The notes beneath the pieces are model-generated. The model searched no databases, was not told the DNA's origin, and was given only the letters and a program-made list of their open reading frames with translations. The translations under genes and the position numbers were made by a program. From a virus, in IMG/VR virus record IMGVR_UViG_3300008113_000084, positions 1 to 64,000 of that record: a DNA stretch of 64,000 nt; one strand, written 5' to 3'. Shown piece after piece: positions 18,102-26,683 of this stretch. Numbering within the stretch: position 1 is the first letter of the stretch; each line of letters opens with the position of its first letter.

Positions 18102-18849
18102 GAAAGTTCTGCGGCTCTGGAGGGACCTCCACGGCTGGAGCAGGCGTTGACTCCTCCAACACTACAGGATCGGGAGAAGGTGTGGATATAACCTCAACCA
18201 CCTCAGGCACAGACTCGACAGCCTCTGGCTCGACTTCTGACATCGTCACGCGGACGAACTGCACAGACAGGCCGCTCTCGGGATAGTCGTCAACCGGTTC
18301 CAGAACTTCGACGCGCAGGCCGCGTCGGGACTTCAACTCGTTCTCAACCAGGAAGGCACAGCCCTTGGTGAGATCGCCAGGGTAGTAATCATCCAGCAGG
18401 ATTATGGTCTTCTCGTGCGCCAGTTTCAAGGCGTGCTCGAAGTCGGACTGCACCGTGGCCAGAGAGTGACCTCCATCCACGAAAATGATGTCCATCTTAG
18501 GCAGAGTGGGCACAGCTGCTGGCAGCGTCTTTTTAGTATCACCCTTAAACAGCTTGATAATGCGAGCCTTGGTGCGCGTACGCAGGTACTTCATGACCTC
18601 GTCATAGGACTTGGCCAGGGTCTTCTTGCCGACTTCGGCCTCGTTGACCTCTGGGGTCATTTGCTCAAACATGTCGAAGCCGTAATACTCGACGAAAATG
18701 CGGCCGTTGCGAGCGGCCCGCTCAATCATCTGACGGCCGTGGGCTGCATCAAAAACGCCAATTTCCAGAATACGAAGTGGCTTGTGCTTCTTGGAATTGC
18801 CCGAAACTGTATCGACAGATTGGATTAGATGCTGGTACCTAATAGTCAT
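17674..18849 (-). CDS. Class I SAM-dependent methyltransferase, frame-shifted fusion to GT2
   Basis: Residues 1-205 form a Methyltransf_24-type Rossmann domain: LRILEIGVFDAAHGRQMI (SAM site, about 25-42), YYGFDMFE, then MDIIFVDGGHSLATVQSDFEHAL and IILLDDYYPGD. Residues 206-249 are a Pro/Glu/Val linker. Beyond about residue 249 the frame becomes Cys/Pro/Arg/Ser-rich (SRGSRRSRRSRNKRSRS) and looks like out-of-frame translation of the glycosyltransferase that overlaps it. The intended product is probably methyltransferase-linker-GT2. The methyl acceptor is unknown; sugar or lipid-linked glycan is likely by context. Confidence 0.75.
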   Translation of the reverse strand: MTIRYQHLIQSVDTVSGNSKKHKPLRILEIGVFDAAHGRQMIERAARNGRIFVEYYGFDMFEQMTPEVNEAEVGKKTLAKSYDEVMKYLRTRTKARIIKLFKGDTKKTLPAAVPTLPKMDIIFVDGGHSLATVQSDFEHALKLAHEKTIILLDDYYPGDLTKGCAFLVENELKSRRGLRVEVLEPVDDYPESGLSVQFVRVTMSEVEPEAVESVPEVVEVISTPSPDPVVLEESTPAPAVEVPPEPQNFRTEDSHSYTDVQPSGVCLEGCADSDCQYTGQPCDGGGRCKPRVEGGHLAEVSPAPVDPAPLPEERQEPDQKLELGLVEGQGAGNTADSGDEQRRDVPSGVEQDAVEDSSRGSRRSRRSRNKRSRSQTETTDSQDNEGLQDNG

Positions 18850-18907
18850 AACTGCCTCCAGTTGAAGATAAATTAATTTACTATCGTGCTTTTATAAACG
18901 CAAGTCC

Positions 18908-19606
18908 TTACCTATCAACAGACTTCCTTAAGTATGTGCTTGTATCTTCAGGTTTAGGAAGTTTTGGTAGCTTTAGCTCTGTGCAAATACGTGTATAGTC
19001 TTCTGAGGCGTCACATGAGCCTACAAACGGAGAAAGAGTCATAACGTTTATTTTTAGCTTTCTGAGCTCGTGTCGAGCTTTGGCTGTGTAATCTCTGTAT
19101 TCGGCGTAAACATCTTTGGGCTCTAAACCATGGAACTTGACGTGCTGGTGATGCCCGTGGTGATCGCCGCCAACAGCTGTCATGTCTACGCCGACAAGTA
19201 TTATGTTCTTAGCGCCCATAAGAGCTGCTAAGTTCATAGCCGTTTGCTGCACACCTCGGCCTATAAACAAGTGATCCGCTTTTGGTTTTGTGAAGATAGA
19301 AAAGTCGCGATCAACTGTTTTGAATATGTAGTACTCAGGGTCGTCCAGTGACTTGTTTATAAACTCGCCTTTCTGCTTGACCACCCAGTTTGTTTTATTC
19401 TTTGTCCTGCTCTGCTCGTACTCAATAACAAGTTCTGGATGTACAGATACGGAGTAAACCGTAGGCAGGTGCTTCCAAGCCTGGTTGAGGCCTATGGTGA
19501 CTTTGTCTGAAAGGTACTGCTTGTCAAAGACTCGAAGGCTAGGCCCCGTGCCGACAATGTAAATGTCAGAGTTGGCGTGCCTGTTGGCTAGAAGGCTAAT
19601 CCGCAT
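18908..19606 (-). CDS. DUF115/Maf-like glycosyltransferase-type protein, 232 aa
   Basis: The start was set at ATG 19606, with GGAG upstream, overlapping the previous gene by 11 nt; a longer TTG start at 19678 lacks a ribosome site. IYIVGTGPSL near the N-terminus, GLNQAW, then GAKNIILVGVDMTAVGGDHHG match the DUF115 / MptE-like fold also found in Maf flagellin glycosylation proteins and in sialyltransferase-like enzymes. A relative lies at 22156-22812. Transfer of an acidic sugar is one possibility, and CMP-Kdo from KdsB would be a fitting donor; this is inference. Confidence 0.65.
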   Translation of the reverse strand: MRISLLANRHANSDIYIVGTGPSLRVFDKQYLSDKVTIGLNQAWKHLPTVYSVSVHPELVIEYEQSRTKNKTNWVVKQKGEFINKSLDDPEYYIFKTVDRDFSIFTKPKADHLFIGRGVQQTAMNLAALMGAKNIILVGVDMTAVGGDHHGHHQHVKFHGLEPKDVYAEYRDYTAKARHELRKLKINVMTLSPFVGSCDASEDYTRICTELKLPKLPKPEDTSTYLRKSVDR

Positions 19607-20213
19607 CTGGACCAGCTCCAGCCAGGAAGCTGTTTTGCGTGTCAAATCCTCGGCTTCTAGCTTCTCCGTTCTCAACAAAGCCGAGAATCACGTTGTCTGT
19701 CAGCATGTCGTCCAAAGCCAACACGCAAGTCATGCCCTTGCCTAGGACCGCCTGGCACAGCCCCAACCACCAGTCACCGCTCTCAACGATAAGGTGTGCG
19801 TTCAGGCCGTTTTCCAGAACCTGGTTGGCAGACCGAGTGGCTATAGCCAGAAAGGCGTACTTGACGTTCTTGTCCATCAGCTTGTGCAGAAAGCTAACAG
19901 CCTGGTTGACTGTCATGTGCTCAAGAACGTCAGCGCTGAAAATGGCCTGGAAGTCCTGCTGCCAGGGGTCGGCAGAGAACTTCTCTACAAAGGGATCGTA
20001 CGGTATGGCGTTGAAACCGTAGTTGAGAATGCCACCGTTACTACCACAACCAAAGTCCAAAACTTTGATTGTCTGCTTGCTGGGTCCCAGCAGCCAGTCG
20101 AAATAGGTGAGGTAGCGTTTGAAGGTGTCGTTGCCAAAGGCATTTTTCTGGTGAAGTTTTTTGTTCCAGTCTGGAAGATTGTCTAGAAGCTTTTTACTTT
20201 CTGGGTTCTGCAT
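19596..20213 (-). CDS. SAM-dependent methyltransferase, 205 aa
   Basis: VLDFGCGSNGGI (about 50-61) is the glycine-rich SAM-binding loop, and IFSADVLEHM (about 91-100) is the usual motif after the third strand. Short compared with typical class I enzymes. It lies among glycosyltransferases, so a glycan or sugar-nucleotide substrate is plausible. The C-terminal 25 residues are shared with the alternative start of the next gene. Confidence 0.75.
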   Translation of the reverse strand: MQNPESKKLLDNLPDWNKKLHQKNAFGNDTFKRYLTYFDWLLGPSKQTIKVLDFGCGSNGGILNYGFNAIPYDPFVEKFSADPWQQDFQAIFSADVLEHMTVNQAVSFLHKLMDKNVKYAFLAIATRSANQVLENGLNAHLIVESGDWWLGLCQAVLGKGMTCVLALDDMLTDNVILGFVENGEARSRGFDTQNSFLAGAGPDAD

Positions 20214-20214
20214 A

Positions 20215-20427
20215 TTACACCGAGTTTTGGGAAGGAACCAGCATGTCGAAGTGCTTTCCGCAGTACCAGCGATGCACGACCTCTTGGCAGTCTTGACCTG
20301 TCTCGCTGGAGAATGAGGAGCTGATGCACAGATGGTGTGTGCCGTTTTTACGGCAGTTTTTAAACTCGCACCTCTGTACGGCTATGCAAAAAGGAGAATC
20401 ACTTGCAGCAGTTAACTTCGACGCCAT
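20215..20427 (-). CDS. Small Cys/His-rich protein, 70 aa
   Basis: Several Cys and His residues (CEFKNCRKNGTHHLC, then DCQ...HRWYCGKHFD) suggest one zinc site. GGAGAAGTTCA precedes the ATG. It overlaps the upstream gene by 29 nt. No family recognised. Confidence 0.6.
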   Translation of the reverse strand: MASKLTAASDSPFCIAVQRCEFKNCRKNGTHHLCISSSFSSETGQDCQEVVHRWYCGKHFDMLVPSQNSV

Positions 20428-20614
20428 TGAACTTCTCCTGTCTATTGGCTACAAGGTTTAACTTCAGCTGCCCATCCTTAGTGATAACCTCAAATTCAGC
20501 TTCGCTATCTTCTCCATTGTAAGAAGACGTAGCTAAACGAACAACCTGGTTTAGAAGAGACAGCAGCTCTTCCTGAGAATCGTCACATTGCAGACTTAGT
20601 TCAACTTTTATCAT
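20399..20614 (-). CDS. Hypothetical protein, 71 aa
   Basis: Not recognised. It alternates strand- and helix-like segments (IKVELSLQCD, then SQEELLSLLNQVVRLA), giving a small alpha/beta protein. It is coupled by ATGA to the upstream glycosyltransferase-like gene. Confidence 0.55.
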   Translation of the reverse strand: MIKVELSLQCDDSQEELLSLLNQVVRLATSSYNGEDSEAEFEVITKDGQLKLNLVANRQEKFNGVEVNCCK

Positions 20615-21408
20615 TTCATAATACCCAAGCCGCGTCCATGCGTTCCCTTGTTGTGCGTCAAGAAGGGGTGCAAAGGACTGTGCGGAACAACGTCAGCGTG
20701 CCCGCTAGCGTTTGTTGCTAAGTCTATAGCTTTGAGCTTGGGCATGGCTTCAGCCGTATTTTGCAACGTATAGCTGTCGTCCCACCTGGGAAACTTTCGG
20801 AACGATCCGTCTTGCAGCCGGTCATAAGCGTTCTGAACCAGGGTAAGCCCGCGATTGGCTGAGAAGCCGACAATGCCAGTCTCCCAGATTTTGCGCTTGG
20901 GTCCCTTAAGAAAAAATACGTCGTGACGATTGAACCAGGCATTGACGTCTGTCTCAGAAACGCGCTTCTTAAACAGCACGTCAGAGTCAAGCCATATGGC
21001 GTGCGTATATCCCAGATAGCTAGCCTGCATGAAACTGCGCAGAGCCAGGAACTTCCTGAACCACCTAATGGCGTGCTTGCAGAACCAGGAGCCAGGGCAG
21101 CCTGGCTTGTGACGCTTGTCCTTGGGATCATCTGGTTTGGGACACTTGCACGGCCCCGTCCAGTCACCGCCAAACTCCTTGTGGATGATGTCTCGGTTGC
21201 TTGAGACAAAGAACTGCAAGTCAGCGCTGTCGGCTGGGTCGGGCAGCAGGACGACCGACTCAGGCTTTTTGTTGCGAAAGTCAACCAGCCGTTCACCTGC
21301 TACGAATAGCTTGCCGCAGGATTGCGACTTCTCGTAGCTCTCGACGAGAGACTTGCCAGTTGCCTGGTAAAGGTCTTCGGAAAAAGAAGTGATCCAGGCT
21401 ACGCTCAT
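20611..21408 (-). CDS. GT-A-like glycosyltransferase, 265 aa
   Basis: AIWLDSDVLFKK (about 138-149) is a strong DxD metal and nucleotide-sugar motif in a GT-A setting. A Cys-rich stretch CKCPKPDD...CPGSWFC (about 87-108) may bind zinc, which is not typical of the family. No transmembrane segment. It overlaps neighbours by 4 nt on both sides within the glycosylation operon. Donor and acceptor unknown. Confidence 0.68.
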   Translation of the reverse strand: MSVAWITSFSEDLYQATGKSLVESYEKSQSCGKLFVAGERLVDFRNKKPESVVLLPDPADSADLQFFVSSNRDIIHKEFGGDWTGPCKCPKPDDPKDKRHKPGCPGSWFCKHAIRWFRKFLALRSFMQASYLGYTHAIWLDSDVLFKKRVSETDVNAWFNRHDVFFLKGPKRKIWETGIVGFSANRGLTLVQNAYDRLQDGSFRKFPRWDDSYTLQNTAEAMPKLKAIDLATNASGHADVVPHSPLHPFLTHNKGTHGRGLGIMK

Positions 21409-22163
21409 CGGGCTAGTTCCAGGTACTTCTTGTAGTGAGGATGCAACCCGTTGGAGATGCGCTTGTCGCCGGTTGGTTTGCCCCAGCGTCCCAAAGCCTC
21501 CTCAAGGTCCGCCTTGGTAACGACACCGTCGGTCAAAGCGTCTTTGAGTTCCTTTTCCCACAGGTGGGCCAAGGGGTGGTTTGGCTTATACCAAGGTTGT
21601 TCAGGCTCCTTGGTGTAATGCAGCAGCCGTGTCTCAGCGCTGTGGACATTCAGGTTGTTCCAGTAAGTAGGAAGTTGCAGCGGCGGCTGGCGCAGCCAGT
21701 CAAGATGAATGAACTTGGGATAGTCGTGGCCTTTGCGCAGCATAGTCCACAGTCTATCGGGCTGCCAGTCGGCACAGGCCGCGCAATTGATCAACATGAC
21801 AGCCGACTGCGGCCAAGGCTTCTTGTTGAACTTGTCAGGTTGGTAGGTGCAGGCTACCTCGCGGTCAGACAGCATCAGTTGCTGCGCGTAGGTCAGCAGC
21901 TCAGCCACGTCCTTAAGGACTAGCATGTCCGCATCGACATAAATACCTATGCCCTCAAAGTTCTGACGGGTTGGAATGAGAAAGCGTCGCAGGCTGAAAC
22001 CAGTACCCTGGTGCAGGCCAGGAGGAATAACCCAGCCTTCGCCAATCATCGATGTGATGTTTACCTTGCAAGTGGCCCTACGCTTGATGGAGTAAGCCAG
22101 GACCTTTTCAGGAACCTTGGTTTTTTCCTCTGTTCCAATGTAAAAATTAAGCGTGTCAGTCAT
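21405..22163 (-). CDS. GT8-like glycosyltransferase, 252 aa
   Basis: LNFYIGTEEK at the start, GIGIYVDADMLVLKD (about 72-86; DxD motif), SAVMLINCA (about 120) and LLHYTKEPEQPW (about 184-195) are the ordered motifs of retaining GT8 enzymes such as lipopolysaccharide galactosyl- or glucosyltransferases and glycogenin. Length fits the family core. Lies between two other sugar genes with short overlaps. Confidence 0.78.
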   Translation of the reverse strand: MTDTLNFYIGTEEKTKVPEKVLAYSIKRRATCKVNITSMIGEGWVIPPGLHQGTGFSLRRFLIPTRQNFEGIGIYVDADMLVLKDVAELLTYAQQLMLSDREVACTYQPDKFNKKPWPQSAVMLINCAACADWQPDRLWTMLRKGHDYPKFIHLDWLRQPPLQLPTYWNNLNVHSAETRLLHYTKEPEQPWYKPNHPLAHLWEKELKDALTDGVVTKADLEEALGRWGKPTGDKRISNGLHPHYKKYLELAR

Positions 22164-22812
22164 CGCAGGTAATCCTTTTCAAATCGAGCTTATGCCTTCT
22201 AGTGGATATGGCTATTTCTCTAAACTGGACATCGAAACTTTTACGGCCGTTAGTCAAAGCCGTCAAGTCTGAAAACTGTTTATCGTATTTCGTTCCGCCG
22301 TCTATGCCTAATAGCGTTATGTTCTTTACACCAGACGAGGCTAAAAGATTGACAACAGCCACGCTGGAAAAATAGCGAACATACACAGTTCTGCCTATAT
22401 CTCTTCGCTTACACAAATGACCTAGATGGCTGGACCTGTAGGTCAGCAACCTGTTTTGCTTGAATAGGTGCCTAAAAAGCTCATGGTGAGGTTTATCTTT
22501 GCTGGACACAAGTGCGTCAGTTGACAAGTCAGAGTTGGCTTTATTATTACTGTGCAGAAAATAAGGAGTGACAAGTGTAACTGAACTGTTTGTGAGCCTG
22601 TCGGAAATCCTGTCAAAAACGTCTAGGTCAGCTACGTGTACGTAATCAACGCCGTCAATTTTGTTGACGGCGTGATTCAAGGCTATCGAGTTGTATTTGC
22701 GCAGATCAAACGAGGCTATCTTGCTGAACGAGGGACCTTTGCCGACGACAAGCCAGGGCTTTGTTTTTACCCTGGGAGCGACATTGGCCGCAAAGCCTGG
22801 AACAGCCTGCAT
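22156..22812 (-). CDS. DUF115-like / sialyltransferase-fold-like protein, 218 aa
   Basis: PWLVVGKGPSFSKI at the N-terminus followed by SIALNHAVNKI, VHVADLDVFD, and later NLLASSGVKNITLLGIDGG. This is the same layout (xVGxGPS, LNxA, GVKNIxLxGxDGG) as the gene at 18908-19606, so the two are probably distant paralogues. The ATG at 22812 overlaps the portal stop as TGATG. It is the first gene of the sugar cassette after the portal. Confidence 0.62.
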   Translation of the reverse strand: MQAVPGFAANVAPRVKTKPWLVVGKGPSFSKIASFDLRKYNSIALNHAVNKIDGVDYVHVADLDVFDRISDRLTNSSVTLVTPYFLHSNNKANSDLSTDALVSSKDKPHHELFRHLFKQNRLLTYRSSHLGHLCKRRDIGRTVYVRYFSSVAVVNLLASSGVKNITLLGIDGGTKYDKQFSDLTALTNGRKSFDVQFREIAISTRRHKLDLKRITCDD

Positions 22813-24713
22813 CAACCACCGCCATACTGCTGCTGCATAACCATGTTGCCGCCAGCAGTTTGGGCCTGCTGGCGTATGTTCTCGATGGTCTGCTTGACGG
22901 CAGCGTGCAGCGTCGGGTCCTGTCCCTTCAGCTTCGTCATCTCGGACTGCCTTTGGGATTCGGGCATGCCCAACAGCTGAGAGGCAATAGCCTCGGCCTT
23001 GGCTTGCAGCTCCTGCGGCGTGATCTTCTGATTCGGAGAAGTCGGTGCTGCGAGAGCGCTGGCTTGGGCCGCAGCGTCCATAGGACCGGCTGGAGGCTGA
23101 TTGGGCGGCGTAGCACCGCCGCCTGGAGCGGGAGCGCCGCCAGGGGCAGCGCCTGGAGGAGGCTGGGGCGGAGCTGCCAGCTGGTCCATGACAGCAGCCG
23201 TCTCCATCTCCTCCTGAATCTTGGCCTGCTCCTCCTGCTTGAAACGCTCCTCGTCCATGAGCTGGCGCGTCTCCTGCTTGAAGTCCAGACCCATACCCCG
23301 CAGAGCCGTGGTCTGGCTGATCTGCTGAGCCTGCATAAGTTGCAACTTCGCCATAATATTGTTCATGTCGTCCGTCAGCGTCGGCGGCAGCAGCTTGACG
23401 GTGGCGGGCTCCCAGCCCATGCCGTCAGCGGTGCGCTTGGCAACGAACGTCAGGAAGTCGTTCATAAAGTGCGTCAGGTAGGTCCAGCTGGACTGGAACA
23501 GCCGAATTGCAGGCAGCATGGCTTGCAGACTAAGCGTGCCGTTGTACAACTCGGCAGGCATGCCGAAGCCGTTGAGCAGCGTCGTGATGCCCTGCTGCAA
23601 CAGCTCAGTCGGGGCGAGCTGGTTGGCTTCGCCGCCCAGCATCTGATACTGGATTGGGTGGCTGAGGAAGTTCCAGGCGGCTGGGTCACGTCTGCGCTTG
23701 CGCAGCATGCCGCGTACCTCCGCCGCAAAGCCGCCCATATCCAAGTTCATCAGAGGATCGCCCGCCTCGGGATTAGACGAGCTGGACGGAGCCGGATGGA
23801 TAACGCGGAATGGCACGACATAGTCGAGGGCGATGGCCTCGTTGTAACGGTGCAGAACCTGGCAGTACCAGGCCTGGCGGAAGTTGACGAGGGTCCTGGA
23901 GATGCCCCAGCCACGCGAGCGCACGCCAGACAGCGTCGGCTCGTACATGTGGAAGATAACGTCTTTGTCAAACAGCAGATAGCCGTTTGAGTTGACGGCT
24001 TCCACCACTTCCCATGGAACCTGAGGCAGAACCTGCGGATCGCCTCGGCGAATCTGTAAGCGGTAATCCTCGGGAATACGCCAGATGTAATCTTTGTGGT
24101 CAGTAATGAGGTCGTAGCGAATCTCCATCTCGTAGGGAGACCAGCGCTTCACTGTAACTTGAGTCTCGTCGGTAAGCCGACGGTCGATACGGTTCCATTT
24201 GCCGCTGTAATGGCACTTTGGGTTGGGGCACCTGGCGATAAACTCGGGCATCTTCCATTGGAAGCCGAATACCGGATTGCGCATAACCTCTTGCAGAGGA
24301 ACATCGAAGAAGCACTTAGGGCAAGAAAGGTAGCGCCTGAACGGCAGCACCAGACTGGTAAAGCTGTTGCCGTAGCACAGGAAGTCCAGACCGACAGAAT
24401 GCAGAATATTTTTTACTTTAAGAACATCAGTCAGAAACGTGTAATACTTCTGACGCTCATCCTCACCCAGGTCGTCGCCGTTGACGCCTTGTATCTCAAC
24501 ATCGGTTATGAAATAGCTGATGACCCTGCGTGCAGCCTCGCGGATCATAGAGTTTGTGTGAAATGTAAACTCGCAGAAGCGTAGCGCGTCACGGATGTTT
24601 TCAGGCATCACCGTTGACGCGTAGTCCATGAAGGGGTCAGGAAACGGTTCCTCACCCCTGTTCAGGGACCAGTTCTTACCGATAGTGCTATCGAATAGAT
24701 CGCCAGCAGCCAT
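22812..24713 (-). CDS. Portal protein, 633 aa
   Basis: The portal vertex forms the dodecameric DNA channel at one capsid corner and docks the terminase. The length, the IREAARRVISYFITDVEIQG core, the YGNSFTSLVLPF segment, the long helical region about 330-480 and a Pro/Gly/Gln-rich tail after about 510 fit phage portals. An insertion at about 131-166 carries CPKC and CPNPKC, a probable zinc ribbon that is unusual for portals. GAGG precedes the ATG. It is the one firm head-assembly gene in the window. Confidence 0.8.
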   Translation of the reverse strand: MAAGDLFDSTIGKNWSLNRGEEPFPDPFMDYASTVMPENIRDALRFCEFTFHTNSMIREAARRVISYFITDVEIQGVNGDDLGEDERQKYYTFLTDVLKVKNILHSVGLDFLCYGNSFTSLVLPFRRYLSCPKCFFDVPLQEVMRNPVFGFQWKMPEFIARCPNPKCHYSGKWNRIDRRLTDETQVTVKRWSPYEMEIRYDLITDHKDYIWRIPEDYRLQIRRGDPQVLPQVPWEVVEAVNSNGYLLFDKDVIFHMYEPTLSGVRSRGWGISRTLVNFRQAWYCQVLHRYNEAIALDYVVPFRVIHPAPSSSSNPEAGDPLMNLDMGGFAAEVRGMLRKRRRDPAAWNFLSHPIQYQMLGGEANQLAPTELLQQGITTLLNGFGMPAELYNGTLSLQAMLPAIRLFQSSWTYLTHFMNDFLTFVAKRTADGMGWEPATVKLLPPTLTDDMNNIMAKLQLMQAQQISQTTALRGMGLDFKQETRQLMDEERFKQEEQAKIQEEMETAAVMDQLAAPPQPPPGAAPGGAPAPGGGATPPNQPPAGPMDAAAQASALAAPTSPNQKITPQELQAKAEAIASQLLGMPESQRQSEMTKLKGQDPTLHAAVKQTIENIRQQAQTAGGNMVMQQQYGGG

Positions 24714-24714
24714 G

Positions 24715-24903
24715 CTATTTAGCCTCGGCGTTGCGCATTCTGTCTGACACTACGTCAGATAACGTTTTAGTCAGGTGTGACTCCAGCTCAGAGCACGCCG
24801 CCGAAGCCACCTTCGAGGCTTTCGTAAGCGTCTTCGGCTCGTCCGTCAGACGGACTGGGCTCGGAGGCGTCAGTCCCTCTTGTATGACTGCTCTCTTCTC
24901 CAT
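24715..24903 (-). CDS. Small hypothetical protein, 62 aa
   Basis: Starts inside the 3' end of the upstream gene (116-nt overlap), with GGGGA 8 nt before the ATG. It ends one base before the portal ATG. Helical, polar (ASKVASAACSELESHLTKTL). No homology recognised. The placement is suggestive, but the overlap leaves doubt. Confidence 0.45.
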   Translation of the reverse strand: MEKRAVIQEGLTPPSPVRLTDEPKTLTKASKVASAACSELESHLTKTLSDVVSDRMRNAEAK

Positions 24904-25588
24904 CGCTGCTGTCCCCTTTAGCTGAGTTTACTATACCAAGTTCTTTCATCATAGCTGAATCTAAAGTTTTAGCTCCAGCTATAGGAACTATGCAAAGTTC
25001 ATACGGGTCGCAGTCAAACTTGATGGGAAAACCTTTGATGGTGGGGTCCAATAAAAACAGGTTTGTCTCGCCCTCGACGTAAACACCTACTGGCTTTTTC
25101 TGCTCTCCTGAGCGCATGTTGCAGTAAGGGTAGAACTCGGCAGAGCCGCCAAATCGCTTGTCTGTGACAAAGACTATCTGCTCTCTTAGCGTTAAGACTT
25201 TGTGGTACTTGAATGAGATAGACCCCAGCCCAGGCATGTCAAAGAACACTTTAACCTGAGGAGGGCTGACGGAAGCAGGAACTGGGTTAGCTGGATGGGT
25301 GTGATCGACATCCTGAATATTCGGAATAGCCCTGCCAACTTTTTTGGGCGGGCTGATGGTAGGACCAGAGGCTGAAAACTTCATAAGGTTTTCGACCACA
25401 GCTGCCTTTTGCTTATCGTCCACAGCCTTCTCCTTGGGACCTAAGGCAGAACCGAGCTTACGCATATCAATAACAAACGACTCACCAAGGTGAGCCCTGT
25501 CTGGATCGACCACAATCTCGTAAATCTTTTTGTCTGCAAGAGTTGTTGGTTGAGTCGCGGATGAGACAGAATCGAAGTCAGCGCTCAT
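24788..25588 (-). CDS. Hypothetical protein upstream of portal, 266 aa
   Basis: Not recognised. The start was put at ATG 25588, 6 nt after AGGA. The middle is beta-rich (QVKVFFDMPGLGSISFKYHKVL, VYVEGETNLFLLDPTIKGF) and the C-terminus is disordered and acidic or Ser-rich. A head-related accessory role is possible from its position beside the portal gene. Confidence 0.65.
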   Translation of the reverse strand: MSADFDSVSSATQPTTLADKKIYEIVVDPDRAHLGESFVIDMRKLGSALGPKEKAVDDKQKAAVVENLMKFSASGPTISPPKKVGRAIPNIQDVDHTHPANPVPASVSPPQVKVFFDMPGLGSISFKYHKVLTLREQIVFVTDKRFGGSAEFYPYCNMRSGEQKKPVGVYVEGETNLFLLDPTIKGFPIKFDCDPYELCIVPIAGAKTLDSAMMKELGIVNSAKGDSSDGEESSHTRGTDASEPSPSDGRAEDAYESLEGGFGGVL

Positions 25589-25667
25589 CACTGTTCCTTT
25601 CTATGGTATGCCCTGAACTAATATAACCGTTTTATTGTAAACGGAAACCTGTGTTTCTCTGATAGCT

Positions 25668-25709
25668 AAAAAAAAGCCCCACAGACTAGCCCGAAGGCTA
25701 TCTGTGGGA
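25668..25709 (-). terminator. Strong rho-independent terminator
   Basis: On the minus strand CCCACAGA-x-AGCC, loop TTCG, GGCT-x-TCTGTGGG, then eight T. The UUCG tetraloop and long U-tract make it very convincing. It starts 6 nt after the stop of the gene at 25715. Confidence 0.92.
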
Positions 25710-25714
25710 CTGTG

Positions 25715-26566
25715 TCACGCTGTAACGGAATCCCCAAAGCTGAGGACTCCATAAGGCGTGATGGCATCTAGGCCCGCCGTCAGGACAGGCTTGCGCTGGG
25801 GACGAGCGCAAGCCTTGACCTCCAGGACGTAGCCGCCATGGTTGGGGCTCATCCTGAAGTCTTCTGGGATGAGTTGCAGGGGAACTTCCCCCGCACTCAT
25901 CAAGCCGTCGATGTAATCCTCGACGAGCCTCTCGGCCTGGGACGAGGCCATGAGTTGCTCCCAGGTGTAGCTCACCTTGGGCAGCAGATCGGCGACGACG
26001 GTGCCTTGCTGCACCACGACGCCGATCTTCAGCCAGGGCTTGAGCCTGGCTGTGGGAGGGAGGGACATGACCGGACCCTCCCTGAAGCCGACAAGGGTCT
26101 CAACCTCGTCGGCTATGATTTCCTCGACCTGCCCCGTCAGGGGGGCCTTGGAGCTCGGGGCCGGTACCCCGAAGTTGACTCGGCTCAGGATAAAGTCCTG
26201 AACCGCTGGATCGTCGAACTCCACGTGGAGTTCGGGTGTGACCCGTGCCACCAGCTGTGGCATCGGGGCTGGGTAGGCCTTGTCGGCAGACCTACCCACT
26301 TCGCCCATGAGGGCGACAAGACGGGCCGTGCGCCCGTCCTCGGCCCTGCCGCCGAGGCGGGAGGGCCTTTGCCAGCTGCTGGACGGGCAGCGCAGAACGC
26401 GCTTCGTCCACAGCTGGCCCGTGCGCTGGGAGTGGTGGATTTTGTAACCCTCAACCACCCCAGCGTGGTCGAGGGTCATCATCATCCCCTCGTCGAGGGG
26501 AAAGGTCCCTTCATCGAAGGGACGGGCGTGGGTCGGCACCCACGCCATGACTTTGGGAGCGCTCAT
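25715..26566 (-). CDS. Hypothetical protein in a GC-rich block, 283 aa
   Basis: Not recognised. Starts MSAPKVMAWVPTHARPFDEG after a GGGAGG ribosome site and the preceding TAAC. Beta-rich with several short hydrophobic strands (GVVVQQGTVVADLLPKVSYTW). The gene is visibly richer in G and C than its neighbours and is bracketed by terminators on both sides (25668 and 26684), so it and the 33-aa gene look like an inserted transcription unit. The plus-strand open frame across it is a shadow. Confidence 0.65.
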   Translation of the reverse strand: MSAPKVMAWVPTHARPFDEGTFPLDEGMMMTLDHAGVVEGYKIHHSQRTGQLWTKRVLRCPSSSWQRPSRLGGRAEDGRTARLVALMGEVGRSADKAYPAPMPQLVARVTPELHVEFDDPAVQDFILSRVNFGVPAPSSKAPLTGQVEEIIADEVETLVGFREGPVMSLPPTARLKPWLKIGVVVQQGTVVADLLPKVSYTWEQLMASSQAERLVEDYIDGLMSAGEVPLQLIPEDFRMSPNHGGYVLEVKACARPQRKPVLTAGLDAITPYGVLSFGDSVTA

Positions 26567-26567
26567 G

Positions 26568-26669
26568 TTAGCGCCCTCCCAGCGACTGGATAATCATCCA
26601 GACGCAGAAGAAGACCACAAACCCCCACATGGGGACTACGATCTTCCCTTCAACTTCTTTCTCTTGCAT
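26568..26669 (-). CDS. Tiny single-span membrane protein, 33 aa
   Basis: ATG at 26669 with AGGAGAGCGA just upstream. Sequence begins MQEKEVEGKIVVPMW and continues with the hydrophobic helix GFVVFFCVWMIIQSLGG. It stops one base before the ATG of the 283-aa gene, so the two are coupled. Candidate functions for such phage peptides include holin-like or host membrane modulators; nothing here decides. Confidence 0.6.
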   Translation of the reverse strand: MQEKEVEGKIVVPMWGFVVFFCVWMIIQSLGGR

Positions 26670-26683
26670 TCGCTCTCCTAGCT

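Noticed and set aside
22761-23990. 409-codon plus-strand ORF
   Set aside because: Antisense to the portal gene; its Arg/Leu/Gly-rich product matches no family.
25838-26593. 251-codon plus-strand ORF
   Set aside because: Antisense to the 283-aa minus-strand gene, which has a good ribosome site, a coupled upstream gene and a terminator. High GC explains the long opposite frame.
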